This document shows, piece by piece, positions 1 to 10,317 of a stretch of DNA of 64,000 nucleotides (the first letter of the stretch is position 1; every line of letters begins with the position of its first letter). Made by a program: the position numbers and the translations under genes. Origin of the DNA: Lunularia cruciata (Eukaryota; Streptophyta; Marchantiopsida; Lunulariales; Lunulariaceae); assembly GCA_948567375.1 (NCBI GenBank), contig OX419758.1:59153001-59217000 (forward strand), read 5' to 3'. The notes under the pieces were generated by a model, which saw nothing but the letters and a program-made list of their open reading frames with translations, had not been told where the DNA came from and searched no databases.

Positions 1-452
1 ATAGAAAATCATAGTGGTTTCATATTCATGATGAATGGTGGACCACTAGCTTGGAGCATTAAACAACTGTAATATATTGTTACTTCTACCCCAAAAGTAT
101 AGTATATAGCTACCACAAAAGTAGGGTATATAGTATATAGCTTAAAAGAAGAATATACTTTCATAACTCACTCACCAAATTGCAGTTTGGACAAGATGTT
201 CCAATTCTGAATGTAAAGCAACAATAGAAATACTATAAAGCTTGTGTATAATCCAAAAGTACACAAGAAAACCAAACAAATAGAAATCCAATATTGTTAT
301 GTGAGAGAGCAGCAAGATAAATAGAAGATATGTTTCAGTTACACTAGCACCAATAATTAGATTATAGATAATTTTATGAAAGTTTTATCAAGAGATAAAT
401 CTCATAAGTTTAGAAGTTCCATTAGAATACTACTATTTCTTCAATGAATAGG
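1..452 (+). mobile_element. 3' end of a Ty1/copia pol relic (RNase H tail)
   Basis: Translation of the first 120 bases gives SGFIFMMNGGPLAWS, the RNase H segment of copia polyproteins (typically SGFVFMLNGGAISWSSKKQ-like), followed by stops. Near 383-420 the frame reads VLSRDKSHKFRSSI, matching the conserved copia pol terminus (TKALPRDKFxxFRSKLG). Several in-frame stops and a short duplication (around 97-142) show that it is dead. The 5' part of the element lies outside the window. The assignment rests on remembered family motifs; a translated search would settle it. Confidence 0.6.
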
Positions 453-1000
453 AGTGTTGAAATTGCATTTCATATGGTTGTATATGTGGTAGTTGAGGTT
501 GGTATAGTTAGTACTATATATTATACAAGTTAGTGTTTGCATACACCACCTAACAATGCTTCTAGTTAGTGATTCTACTTATATATACGTATTATCTTTC
601 AATGAGAAGAGTTATATTCCATCGAGATACTAGTGCATAGTCAAGAAAGCTTGAGCAAGGACGTTAAAGCAACCTTCAAGAAAAGTAAAGCAACAATCAA
701 GAGAAATAAAGCCAAGCAGCAAGATCTTGTGTTCAATTAGTTTAGAATTTCAATAGAACCCATTCTTTTCAATTAGTTTAGAACTTGAATAGAATCAATT
801 TTTCATTCGATGTGACTAGATGTGCAATAAAAAGAAATTCCCATAAGTGTGTGAATATTTTTTGTTATTCTTTGTGTTTTGTAAGTGATATACAAAAATT
901 TGCTACAATTTTACTCCTTTCTTTGTGTTTTGTATTGATTGCAAATTGGTGAGTTGTAAATTTGCATCAATTTCCCAATAAATTTCAGTAGTCCTTTTTA
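453..1000 (+). repeat. Probable 3' LTR of the copia relic
   Basis: TGTTGAAATTGC begins directly after the end of the copia pol frame and the purine-rich stretch AATAGGAG, the position expected for a copia 3' LTR (TGTTG start). A TATA-like stretch lies at about 587-596. A 35-bp near-direct repeat built on CAATTAGTTTAGAA occurs at about 735 and 769. The right end is not defined, because no partner LTR is in view, so the end coordinate is approximate. Confidence 0.35.
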
Positions 1001-1133
1001 AGTGATAGATGAGAAAGGTATCCGGCGGGACTCTATCTAATTTGTCTACTCAGAGATACCACTACACTCAAGCCACCCAACCTCCCAAATTTTAACACAA
1101 GCTGGCTTAAAGCTCAGAACTTGCATTTGTTTT

Positions 1134-1205
1134 ACGTCAAACATTGCTTCAGAGGGGAATTAGAAGAGGTAGAAGGACGTCAAACATTGTTTCAGAGGGG
1201 AATTA
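1134..1205. repeat. Two-copy direct repeat, 29 bp, period 43 bp
   Basis: The 29 bases at 1134-1162 recur at 1177-1205 with one C/T difference. It looks like a recent local duplication. Confidence 0.8.
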
Positions 1206-1286
1206 AAATATGTTATGCGTATGCAGCTATACTTACCCATCATGTAGTCCTCCTCCAATCGTCCTTGACCATAATTTACTGCTCCA

Positions 1287-1441
1287 CAGTACGGGGAAAC
1301 AGAGAGGCTGACGGGAAAGGGTATATCATCATCAACGGGCAGAAGCTGGGACTGCCCTTAGGATTTGATCTACAACCTCACGACCTGGTAACGGTACGAA
1401 ATTTGAAACAAGAGCTCATGAGAAAGGCTCAAGGAAAAAGG
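1287..1441 (+). other. Possible internal exon of an unrecognised gene
   Basis: An open frame ends in AAAAAG followed by GTAAGT, a near-ideal plant donor, and is preceded by a pyrimidine-rich tract ending CTCCACAG, a good acceptor. Between them the peptide includes GYIIINGQKLGLPLGFDLQ and is rich in Lys/Arg near its end. I do not recognise the protein and see no convincing partner exons, so this could be chance. The bracketed length is 155 bases. Confidence 0.2.
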
Positions 1442-1648
1442 TAAGTTACATATATTCAACCCTTATGCTGTGTAAGCAGATCAGGCAGGATATTTAGAGT
1501 AATTCCACTGGAAAATATATTATTAATGTACAGTAACAAACATAGCTCCAGATATTCGTTGCCTGCAATCTATATTGTACTACTAAGAGATTTAGCCTGT
1601 AAGCTTAAAAACTTACTCTCTATTTCTACAGTTCTGAAGAAATACTCA

Positions 1649-2080
1649 CTACTCCAGTGAGGATCCTCCCTGCACAAGTGGACTAGATTGGTTTGCCTCG
1701 TGACTCTCCTTGCTATGTTTTGCATACGGATATATGCATCCATAATATCTGTCACACCAACCTGAACAGCATTCGTAATCGTAATAACAATAATCGTAGT
1801 TCCGGAGACAATAGCACCATCCGTTACACCAAGTTGTGCAGCAGTCGTAATCATAGTAACACCATGAATAAAGCCTTAGACACTTTAGGTTCTTGCCGGG
1901 GTTGACATCCCGGCCTTCGTGGTGCTCCAACGTTCTAATACTTGTAGCCATGGTTTGGGGTTCAGTTCCTACGGATTCCTCTCCTATTGCAGCATTTGCT
2001 GAGTGTGCCATGACCATCAGCTGACAACCGAAGAGAAGATATATCGCAGCACAATGCGTTTTTCTTTTCGTAGGCGCCAT
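1649..2080 (-). CDS. Small secreted protein with two tandem knottin-like six-cysteine modules
   Basis: 143 residues, no visible intron; the start context AACGATGGC is good. Residues 1-30 look like a signal peptide (basic start, hydrophobic core, AHSANA before the likely cut). Residues 31-66 form an acidic, cysteine-free pro-region. Module 1 has Cys at 67, 74, 80, 81, 85 and 89; module 2 at 91, 98, 104, 105, 109 and 115. Both follow C-X6-C-X5-CC-X3-C-Xn-C (n = 3 and 5), the spacing of inhibitor cystine-knot peptides. The modules repeat with a 24-residue (72-nt) period and are very rich in Tyr and Trp. A hydrophilic tail of about 28 residues follows. By family knowledge, plant knottins act outside the cell, often in defence or as enzyme inhibitors; the role here is inferred only. 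The fold and disulfide pairing are not shown by sequence alone. Confidence 0.62.
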   Translation of the reverse strand: MAPTKRKTHCAAIYLLFGCQLMVMAHSANAAIGEESVGTEPQTMATSIRTLEHHEGRDVNPGKNLKCLRLYSWCYYDYDCCTTWCNGWCYCLRNYDYCYYDYECCSGWCDRYYGCIYPYAKHSKESHEANQSSPLVQGGSSLE

Positions 2081-4181
2081 CGTTGAAGATGTGGAACAGA
2101 ATCAGTAACTACCCACTGGTACCGCTCTTCTTCGTTCGGCCTGCAAATTCAACGACAATTTACGCTGATAATTCAGTACGGTTTTTAAATTTACAGATAA
2201 AGTCGCATGATGAGAAAAATAGTCCGGATTATCTTCCTAGCATGAGCTATCGAGTGAAGGAACAATACTACTCTTCGCTTGCACTGTGAAGTAAATGCCC
2301 GTCCAGACGACTATCCTCATTGCACAGTAATTATCCAGAAACCTCACATTCGCTCCCGGGAAACACAGTGATGGAAGTGTTCCGGAGGTTTAGGGTAACG
2401 GAGGTTTAACAGGTGAACATTCGTATGGCATAAGATGATTTCTACTACCTGATCAGCTCAAAGCGAAGAGGAAGACATCCAGCGTTATTATTAAACAAGC
2501 GAGTGCAAACAGTTGATTCGAGATACATATACCACCGGGTCTACTAAAGTGCAAGAAATTTCGCATTTCATGAAGCGATTCAGGTTACACAACCTCCTCC
2601 TCGTAAAACTCACCTCTGTCCTAAAATCTGATCAACAAGAAAATTCATCCTTCTTCATTAACGACAAACCAAACAGGGAATAGGAAAGACAAACACCTGA
2701 TTTCTCACATGCGCGGCGTCAGATTTGACCTCCTCTGAGCAGATGAAACTGAAGGAATTATCTTCCCTAGAAAGCCATCCGCGTAGAATTGGATCGCTCC
2801 TCTGAAGCAGAAGACCAACTTCTCTTAGACCTTAGCTCTCTACGGTACACGAGAAGGCATAGGAAACCGACCTTCGCACTCAAGCGCCACGTCAACATGT
2901 GGAGTGACTGCGTAAGAGCTCCATGGAAGATAGCAACGTATACAGTATATTGACTTACACGTGTTCGGATGGGACAAAGCTTTTGCGCTTTTCTCGAACG
3001 ACCCTAGACTGCATGACTCCCGGCAAATGGCATTTGGTTCGACATGCATTTCGTTCGACAACTACCCACTGAAAACAAAGTCTTCTATGGAGGCTTGACA
3101 AGGTGGCAGGCATGGGACGTGCCTGTGAACTGCCGCGTAGCTCTGCACCCCATATGGGACCAGCGTCACTTTCCCCGATTGTGAAAGGAAATTGTATAAG
3201 GAAAGTTAAAAGGGACGATCTTGACAGAAAAGAGAAAAGAAAGCGCACACATAGAACACATGAAGGATGGGAAGACCATGAAATCGAACAAGAGAGAGAT
3301 AAAAGATGTAGAAGGGGGATAGATTCCAACAATATTGATATGAAAACTTTACAGCATTAACGATTTTCGAGCTATGCAAGGTGTAAAGCCTACAAACTAA
3401 AACTAATGGAACATACAAAAGAATGTCCTCTAGAATGATTGTCTTTCTATGGATTACATCATAGAATCCGGTCGCCTTCTTTCTTCGATTACATCATCCA
3501 ATGCTTTATATAGAATTATGGACACCTTTTATCTAAAATTTGTTACCAGGTATGAGAGTGAGAATGATAAGCTAACCCGCACTCCCTAACAAATATGCCG
3601 GACACCCCGTGACCATAGCTCCATATAACTTCAAAACTAGAGAAAAAAAATGTTTTGACCTTGCTGATACCTCTGTACTTGAAAATCTTACATGATATTA
3701 CTCCTCTCACCACCCATCTAGAGGATGAGTAATACTCCCCCCAAAACTTACAGAAAAAGAGTTTTTAAGTTTGGCCTTTTCATACCATATGGAGAGAAAG
3801 ACTTAATCATGCCCCGACTTTGGCACTTTGATTTAACCGCACATAAGTTAGCAGGAAGATTTAGCAGTACCTAGGGGTTGACGTGGACCAACGTGGCAGC
3901 TAATTGCTATAGTTGGCAACCGTCGTGTTAATTAATGTTCTTGTGCATGAATAGAACTAAACATTAAAGTTATGGATTCGGGATTCCGGATGTTCTGGGT
4001 GATCTCTGCTCGTCCCACAACGCACACCACCTAGCTATTACGGATCCAGCCAATTTGCGATTCAACCGAGGAGCCGAGGACTGATCGTTTGATCCCCATC
4101 TGTTTCCTTCCCTTACTGTTTCTCGGTTTCTCTCTTGAGCGTCCTCGATATCTTTGCACAGTTCGCATCTCTCAAATTGCT
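2081..4181. other. No gene recognised
   Basis: The upstream flank of the knottin-like gene followed by about 2 kb of single-copy sequence. Open frames are short (up to about 125 codons), overlap on both strands and show no motif, signal peptide or splice support that I trust. Confidence 0.5.
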
Positions 4182-4550
4182 CACCTTGAAATCTATATAC
4201 ACCAAGCGAAGTTCTCAACAACCTAAAATCGTCTAATCGACCGCCTTGCTACGGTACGCAAATGACATCCCTAATTCCACACCTTGAAAACTATATGCAC
4301 CAAAGCAAGCGAGTGCTCAACAAAGTAAAATCGTCGAATCGACCGCCTGGCTGCGGGACACAAATGACATCGTCTGATGCAGGCTAAGCAGTCGTCAGGC
4401 CCCAAACAAAAGCTCCATGTCCTCACCAAATCGAGCGAGCGAGTGCTGAACAACGTAAAATTCTCTAAACCGCGTGGCTACAGGACACAAATGACATCGT
4501 CCGACCGCTGATGCACGCTAAGCAGTCGTCGATCCTCAAAACAAAAGCTC
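4182..4550. repeat. Decayed tandem repeat, three copies of about 100-127 bp
   Basis: Copies lie at 4182-4269, 4280-4415 and 4433-4550. Shared blocks include CACCTTGAAA, a segment ending AATCGACCGCC, AAATGACATC and CTAAGCAGTCGTC. The AAATGACATC blocks start at about 4260, 4362 and 4489, so the period is irregular. Copies are clearly diverged. Confidence 0.75.
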
Positions 4551-5525
4551 AAGCCCTCCTCCTTTCGGGGAGGAACTCTCCCAAATTCCATGCATCTGAA
4601 CGATAATTCAAAATAAATTTCAGAGAATAATCGTTATCATTACGAGGTAAACTGTCGGGGATGTTCGGGGCATTCCTCTGGAATGTCTGAAAGTCACAGG
4701 TGAACTCCCTAGAATTCGCTATGTCTGGGCTACTGATTTTCGAGAATTTCCTCTCACAGGAAGAGTGGAACTGCAATTTCTACTTTGAACTTGCTTAACG
4801 CTATAATGAGTAATTACGGAGTCAAAATCTAACTGTCGTGAATTTCAATGCCAATTCGCATTGGCAATGACATTTCAGTGGCAACTGCGGACTGACTAAG
4901 CCCACGTCAAGTACCCTTGGGTACTGTTAAATCTTCGTGCCAACTCGGGGTGTTGAGTCTTCTTGCCCAACTTGGGATGCTGTAAAGTTGAAGTACCAAA
5001 GTCAGGGTGGTGTTGATGCCATCTGTCTAGCACTTCTAACATTAGTAATGCATATGCAGGCCGCTTAAATGCTTTCCTTTGTCTTCTCCCGTTAGTGAGG
5101 TGACAGAGAGGAGTGAAATCATAATCGCACATTTAAGCGCCATAAGGATATAATTCGATATCATTTGTGTACAGAGTCGATCCTGCGGACTTTTCGACAC
5201 GCAATATGACAAAAATGTTCTTTCCGGAGTTGTTTTAATTACTGTGCACAATTCTTCACATGTGTTCACTGCTCTTGTTCCAATGTGAGTGCCCAGTCAT
5301 GTGGTGCAACTCATGACTAATAATCGCCTTTGACATTCAGTTTCTGGCGTCTCGTGTTTGCGGACTTCACTATAATGATGCATGCCTACCGCAGAACTGC
5401 GGAGCCGCGCATTAAGCTAATCATATTTGCTATGACGTGCATCGAACCCAATGAAACTGATGAACGTTCAAGGCTCTGTCCTACAATGTTCCGTTCCGTT
5501 GTATACATGTGGTGGGACTACGACA
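4551..5525. other. No gene recognised
   Basis: Single-copy sequence with only short open frames on both strands. No repeat, RNA gene or protein motif was seen. Confidence 0.45.
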
Positions 5526-6026
5526 TCAAACGTACAGTCGTGGACGTACTCGCATCCTCAAATTTTGCAAAAAGCCTAATAAACGGATCTGTAACAAGAA
5601 TCGATCTGTTTCCACTTCACGAAAATGAAAGCCCAGAGCAACACCACTGCTACTGCAATCTGCCAAATGGCAATGCGGTGATCTGTCGTGTATTTCATCA
5701 GCCCGGAGATTTCGCTCTAACATCGTGTCGAGAATATCTCGACACACAATTGGAGCAGGTCTGCAAAATTTTTGGCAGCAGCGTGGCGTTCTTGATAAAT
5801 CACACTTTACCATCTGGCTTTCCAAGTACTCTATTGCATCCAAAAGGCACTCTCGTAAACCATGCAATTCGCCTTTATTCTGAGCACAACCCCCAGATTT
5901 GTAGGAATCTGTATCTGAGAAGTTCCAGATCGTTTCATTTTCGAACTTTGTAATCGAAGTTGATGCAAATAGTGGAAAGATAGCGATCAAAACGCACGCT
6001 CTCGTGATAATCCAGACGAGAATCAC
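5526..6026 (-). CDS. Doubtful cysteine-rich secreted protein, 5' exon missing
   Basis: An open frame of about 166 codons begins with a strongly hydrophobic segment (ITRACVLIAIFPLFASTS) that would serve as a signal peptide, followed by nine cysteines including a CC pair, in a region vaguely like lipid-transfer or prolamin-type folds. No in-frame ATG lies between the upstream stop and the hydrophobic segment, so a 5' exon would be needed; CCCAG at about 6027-6031 (minus strand) could be its acceptor. An overlapping open frame of similar size runs on the plus strand (5330-5953), also without a suitable ATG. The minus frame is preferred only for its signal-like start and cysteine content. It may be a pseudogene or chance. 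Confidence 0.25.
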   Translation of the reverse strand: MILVWIITRACVLIAIFPLFASTSITKFENETIWNFSDTDSYKSGGCAQNKGELHGLRECLLDAIEYLESQMVKCDLSRTPRCCQKFCRPAPIVCRDILDTMLERNLRADEIHDRSPHCHLADCSSSGVALGFHFREVETDRFLLQIRLLGFLQNLRMRVRPRLYV

Positions 6027-6118
6027 TGGGACCTCGAGATTTTCCCATTATTAGATCCACAAGTGTTAAAAAGCATCCTTTCAGCAGCTCCAAAAAGCGC
6101 TTTGCAGAAGCATAGACC

Positions 6119-6346
6119 ATCTTCATAAGCGTGCTACCGTTTCTTCCTACACTACCATCCTGGAATATGGATTTTCACCCGCCTGAAGTCATATATCGTG
6201 AAGAGTTGAAGAAGTAAGAGGTGACCATGAGAATATCTTCATGAGTTTGCTACCGTTTTCTTCCTGCACTACCATCCTAGAAGATGACATTCACCCGCTC
6301 TGAAGTTATATCTCGCGAAGAGTTGAAGAATTAAAAGGTGATCTCA
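6119..6346. repeat. Tandem duplication, two copies of about 112 bp (period 116)
   Basis: 6119-6230 and 6235-6346 share ATCTTCAT, GCTACCGTTT, CACTACCATCCT and GAAGAGTTGAAGAA blocks in the same order, with scattered substitutions and small indels. Confidence 0.8.
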
Positions 6347-6888
6347 ATACATACCCATATCTTATACTTGGAGTTGTTGGTTGCTTTACTCACAACCCAT
6401 CTTAAAGAATATATCATCATCCACTCCAAAAGTGTATATGGATGGGATCCGTAACTACACCGTTCATTTTAGAAAATAGATAATCACCATATTTGTAACC
6501 CTACGGTTCATCCGAGATAATCATCAAGGTTGCATCTTGTATGGGATCCATAACCATCACACATGCCATTAGATTTTGTAATCTTGAATCATGTATCGTT
6601 TACTTGATATTTTCTCTCCTTTATTATCATCAAAACCACATTCTTGATGGCAATCTTTTACCTCTAAAACCACATTGGGTCCTATGGACTCATGTTAAAT
6701 CAATCAAACGCAGTTACGCATTCGTAAATGCGTAACAAAGATGTGAATAGGTAGATTAAACTTAGATAAACCTCATTGATATAGAGACATTAATTGGTGT
6801 GCATCAAATGCATAAATCAATCCATGGTTGTACAAGGATCCAAGCGCATTTACCTTTGTTAAAGCAAGAGTAAATATCACTCTAGTAA
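6347..6888. other. AT-rich sequence without a recognised gene
   Basis: Only short open frames are present (for example 6541-6735) and nothing in them is recognisable. Probably old transposon-derived sequence. Confidence 0.4.
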
Positions 6889-6893
6889 TGCAT

Positions 6894-7492
6894 CGTAAAT
6901 ATTCCAAGCACGAGAGAAACCCCAAGATAAACACATGAAAAGAAACAACAAGCTAAATAGAAGGTTTCATTCCTCAATACTATGATATCACAAAGGAACA
7001 TTTTGTCTTTATTAAACAGCAAAGAGAATCAACTCAAATTGAACTATACCTTTGGATTAGATACATAGATTGGTGATATTTTAGTGAGTTCAACTCTTAG
7101 ATTAACTGCATGGATTGGTGACATGTCAATCCTTGTTATATTTGGTTGGTCAAATAAGTTTGACCAAAGAGAATCTTCTTATAGGAAGCTCATAATAACA
7201 TTGGTGAGGTACCATTGGAAAACTCTCAATGAGACAAACAAGGTGGAAGAGGCAATGCACTTCTGTCTAAAATGTTGAATCTTTCATCTTTCAAGGTCTA
7301 ATTCATTATATTTGGACCTCCAAAATTAACTCTAAATTTTTCAAGGTGTTTCTGGTCTTTGAACTATTAGTGTAACTATTCATTTTCTATCATCTTTATG
7401 TGATCTACTTAGACCATCATAAATAAAATCACTCAAGATATTACCAAGACAATTTCCATCTCTAGATAATATGTCTAGCTAATGGTATTACA
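6894..7492 (-). repeat. Solo LTR of chromovirus family A, with TGCAT target duplication
   Basis: The sequence aligns over its length with the 3' LTR at 13987-14726, for example around GGTACCATTGGAAAACTCTC and the terminal GGTATTACA. It is flanked by TGCAT at 6889-6893 and 7493-7497. With no internal region between the duplications, it is best read as a solo LTR left by LTR-LTR recombination. The first base of the expected TG terminus is C. Confidence 0.8.
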
Positions 7493-7749
7493 TGCATGAA
7501 TCAACCATATAGAAATAAAGAACCTCTCAAAATTGTTTATCTTATAGAGAAGACCTTTTGTATAAATTTTATTGAATACCTTTAGTATAACCTAGCCCAA
7601 ATAGGAAGATATTCTCGTGTTAGAAAGATAAACCATCTCTAGTCATCATAAGACCTGAAGGAGATCATTCCTCTACTTCTATTACCATGGAACGATGAGT
7701 ATTTCAACAACTATAATATAAGACCAAACTTGCCAAGAATATCCAATTG

Positions 7750-8300
7750 CCCATAAATATACAAATGTCATGTATACTATAGATAGTAGATACTAAGCTT
7801 GTCACTCCAAAAAAAATGAGTCCAGATATCTGTCTCTTTGCTAAATTCCTTATCACACTCAAAAATGCTTGTGTATGATGATATCACCAAAATTTCACTG
7901 TATTCATATCAAAGACAAAGGTAGAAGAATTGATAATGTTATCAAAGTTTCCATAATCTTCAAATGTAATAAGAAATTAAGAAAAGAAGGAACATGCAAA
8001 TGAACGTCCTAATATAAGAAGGTCATTTACATGCAAAAGTAACATCTAAGTAGCATTAAACAATATTATACTATACTTGGTAACATCTAAGTAGCATTAA
8101 ACAGTATTATACTACACTTGGTACTACCAAGATGCATAGGCTATTAATAGATGTAATACATCTTCAAATATTCAAACGGAGTAAGTATATTTGAAGAAAT
8201 TATGCTTTACATCTTCACTCTCAAATCTACAAGATGTACTTGGTAATAAAGTAATCAAAGGTATACCTAACTTGGATCCATAAAATGAATATCATTCCTC
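7750..8300 (-). mobile_element. LINE-like reverse transcriptase relic (weak)
   Basis: The minus-strand translation near 8290-8130 gives fragments such as DIHFMDPS and HLVDLRVKM. They follow the same order as the better-preserved relic at 63.3 kb (DIHIMG, LLGLRVKVSKCRAWSP). The plus strands of both regions also share AAATGTAATAAGAA and TAGATGTAATACATCT-like blocks. Heavily decayed; boundaries are approximate. Confidence 0.35.
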
Positions 8301-8329
8301 AAAAAGAAAAAATTATAATTTAAACAACT

Positions 8330-8842
8330 AGTAATATCATTAGTTAGATAAATTATCTAAAGGTGAAAATTAGCTTGGTAATATTTTTAGAGATGTTATA
8401 CATGATGATTTAAATAGATGAGATAGAGGAATCATCAAAAAGAATATTTATATTGACAAAGAAGAGGCTAAAAACACACAAAAAACTTTAGAGCCAATAT
8501 CATAAGTTTAAACAAAAGAATTAAGTCTTGGAAATGGAGTCTAATCTCCCTTGGAAGAAAACATGTTATCTTTTCCATATTATTCTAAGATTTCTATAGA
8601 AATATTTTCAAAAGATTCTTTTTTGTAAAGCTTGTTTGAAGGACTAAATAGAATTTGGATTGACATGTCACTAATCCATAAATATAATCTAAAGATGTAG
8701 TTCACTTGGAGTGATCTCTTCATTATGGAATAAAATAAAATATGTGAGCTAATCACTATATAATAAAAATATAATGCTCCTTGGGGATATCAAAGTTTTT
8801 GAAAGTTCCAATCAGATGTGGTTCTGTCTTCCGACTATTACA
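8330..8842 (+). repeat. Solo LTR of chromovirus family A, target duplication CAAC(T/C)
   Basis: Starts AGTAATATCATTAG (family start TGTAATACC) and ends CCGACTATTACA, matching the LTR end CGGAGTATTACA of the element at 14 kb. Internal blocks such as AGATGTTA and the purine runs match the copy at 21311-21916. Flanks are CAACT (8325-8329) and CAACC (8843-8847), a 5-bp duplication with one transition. Confidence 0.7.
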
Positions 8843-10317
8843 CAACCAGTCTAAAATAAACCATATATGTACTCAATATATCTAAGCATCTCTATTTTTG
8901 ATTGAGTAAAGAATAGTAATCTCCTCTTTTTAATAATTTTGGAGAAAAAAAAAATATATATAGAAAAACAATAAAGAAACGAAACCTTACTTGTGAATAC
9001 TAAAACTCGCTGCGCCAACCCCAAACCTTACTACGCTCTTCAAAGCTGGATGGGGTCTTCCTATCCTTCTTGTCATCACATGCCTTATCCTTCTTGTCAC
9101 CACATGTCTTATCCTTCTTGTCATCACACGCTGTAGCCTTCTCCCCACTAAATTCTTCAAAGCCTTCCAAACTTAATACACTTGTGAGAGAGAGATAATT
9201 TGTATTACATTATTTCCGTTTTCTACTATCCTTCAATTTTTCTTCTTCAGTGAACAACATTCATGTATGAACGTATATTATATGTAGTTTATTTAAGTGG
9301 TGATATTCGATACATGAAGACAGAAGCTGTTCGAGGAATGAGCCGCACTCATTAAATGTAGATGAAACGGCAATGTAATGAGACCAGACCGGCAACAAGA
9401 GTATATACTAGTAACAAATCAAATGAATTTGTAAAAGCCATCTAAATTTATTCATGTGCTCATACATCTATATGATAGACTTATGACAATCGAAGAATTT
9501 GTTTAAACCGGCATTTAGTTTATTCGAATAATTGTTTGAGAAGATTTAAGTAGTGTACGATGTATTATTTATATTATGTTTGGAGAGTTTTTTAGTGGTG
9601 TACGGTGTAGAGAATTGTGCTATTGAAAAGATTTCTCTGTTTTTTTATCTGTTTACTTTTGTTTTTCTACACTCTGTTTCACATCATCAGTTGTCAGGTT
9701 AAGTGACGGACAGATGAGGTTATGGAGTCCGCCGGTCTTCGTGGGTTCTGGTACTTTGGAAGAGATACTCTTCTTATCCAAGTGGTGACATGGTTGATAT
9801 TAGGGCATGAGAGCAGAATCCAATCGGAAACGGAGGGATCCAGTGGTGACATGGTTGATAGTTCAAGAGGATTATAAATTTCGAACTTTCACAATACTTT
9901 CACGAATTGGGTAGATAACATTTTTAGATGGCATTTCCGACCAGATGGCGTCAGTAACACGGGTTCACTTCTCAACATTTTGTAAATCGACACTTGCTGC
10001 ATGTCGGAGCCAAAGCAAAACCAATGAACCAGATTAATAGAAAGGCAGAATTGAATTGCCAGGGCTTTCACGAAAATTTACATGTGCACATGTCTAGTTG
10101 ACACAGTATACAACCTTCCAAGTTTCAGCAAACTATGAACAGAGTATGATTAACCAGCTGATAGAGCCCAATGTGACCTGAGGGCAAACCTATGATGATC
10201 TAACTGATTGCAGAGAGATTTTCACGACCGGTTGTCATCGGACTGTCAATCTTCAAGTTCTTCGATACCATATCCTTGCCCATTCACAGCGTTGAATCAC
10301 TGATTACGAATTGTCGT
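8843..10317. other. Region downstream of the LHCII gene; no gene recognised
   Basis: Contains a 24-bp tandem repeat (9062-9133) and a 20-bp direct repeat at about 9780 and 9841 (AGTGGTGACATGGTTGATA). The last 200 bases or so should include the LHCII 3' UTR. No canonical AATAAA was seen on the minus strand close to the stop. Confidence 0.45.
9062..9133. repeat. Three tandem copies of a 24-bp unit
   Basis: The unit begins TATCCTTCTTGTCA and is repeated at 9062, 9086 and 9110 with few differences. Confidence 0.85.

Noticed and set aside
5330-5953. 207-codon open frame on the plus strand
   Set aside because: No ATG near its start, no motif or signal peptide, and it overlaps the slightly more plausible minus-strand frame.
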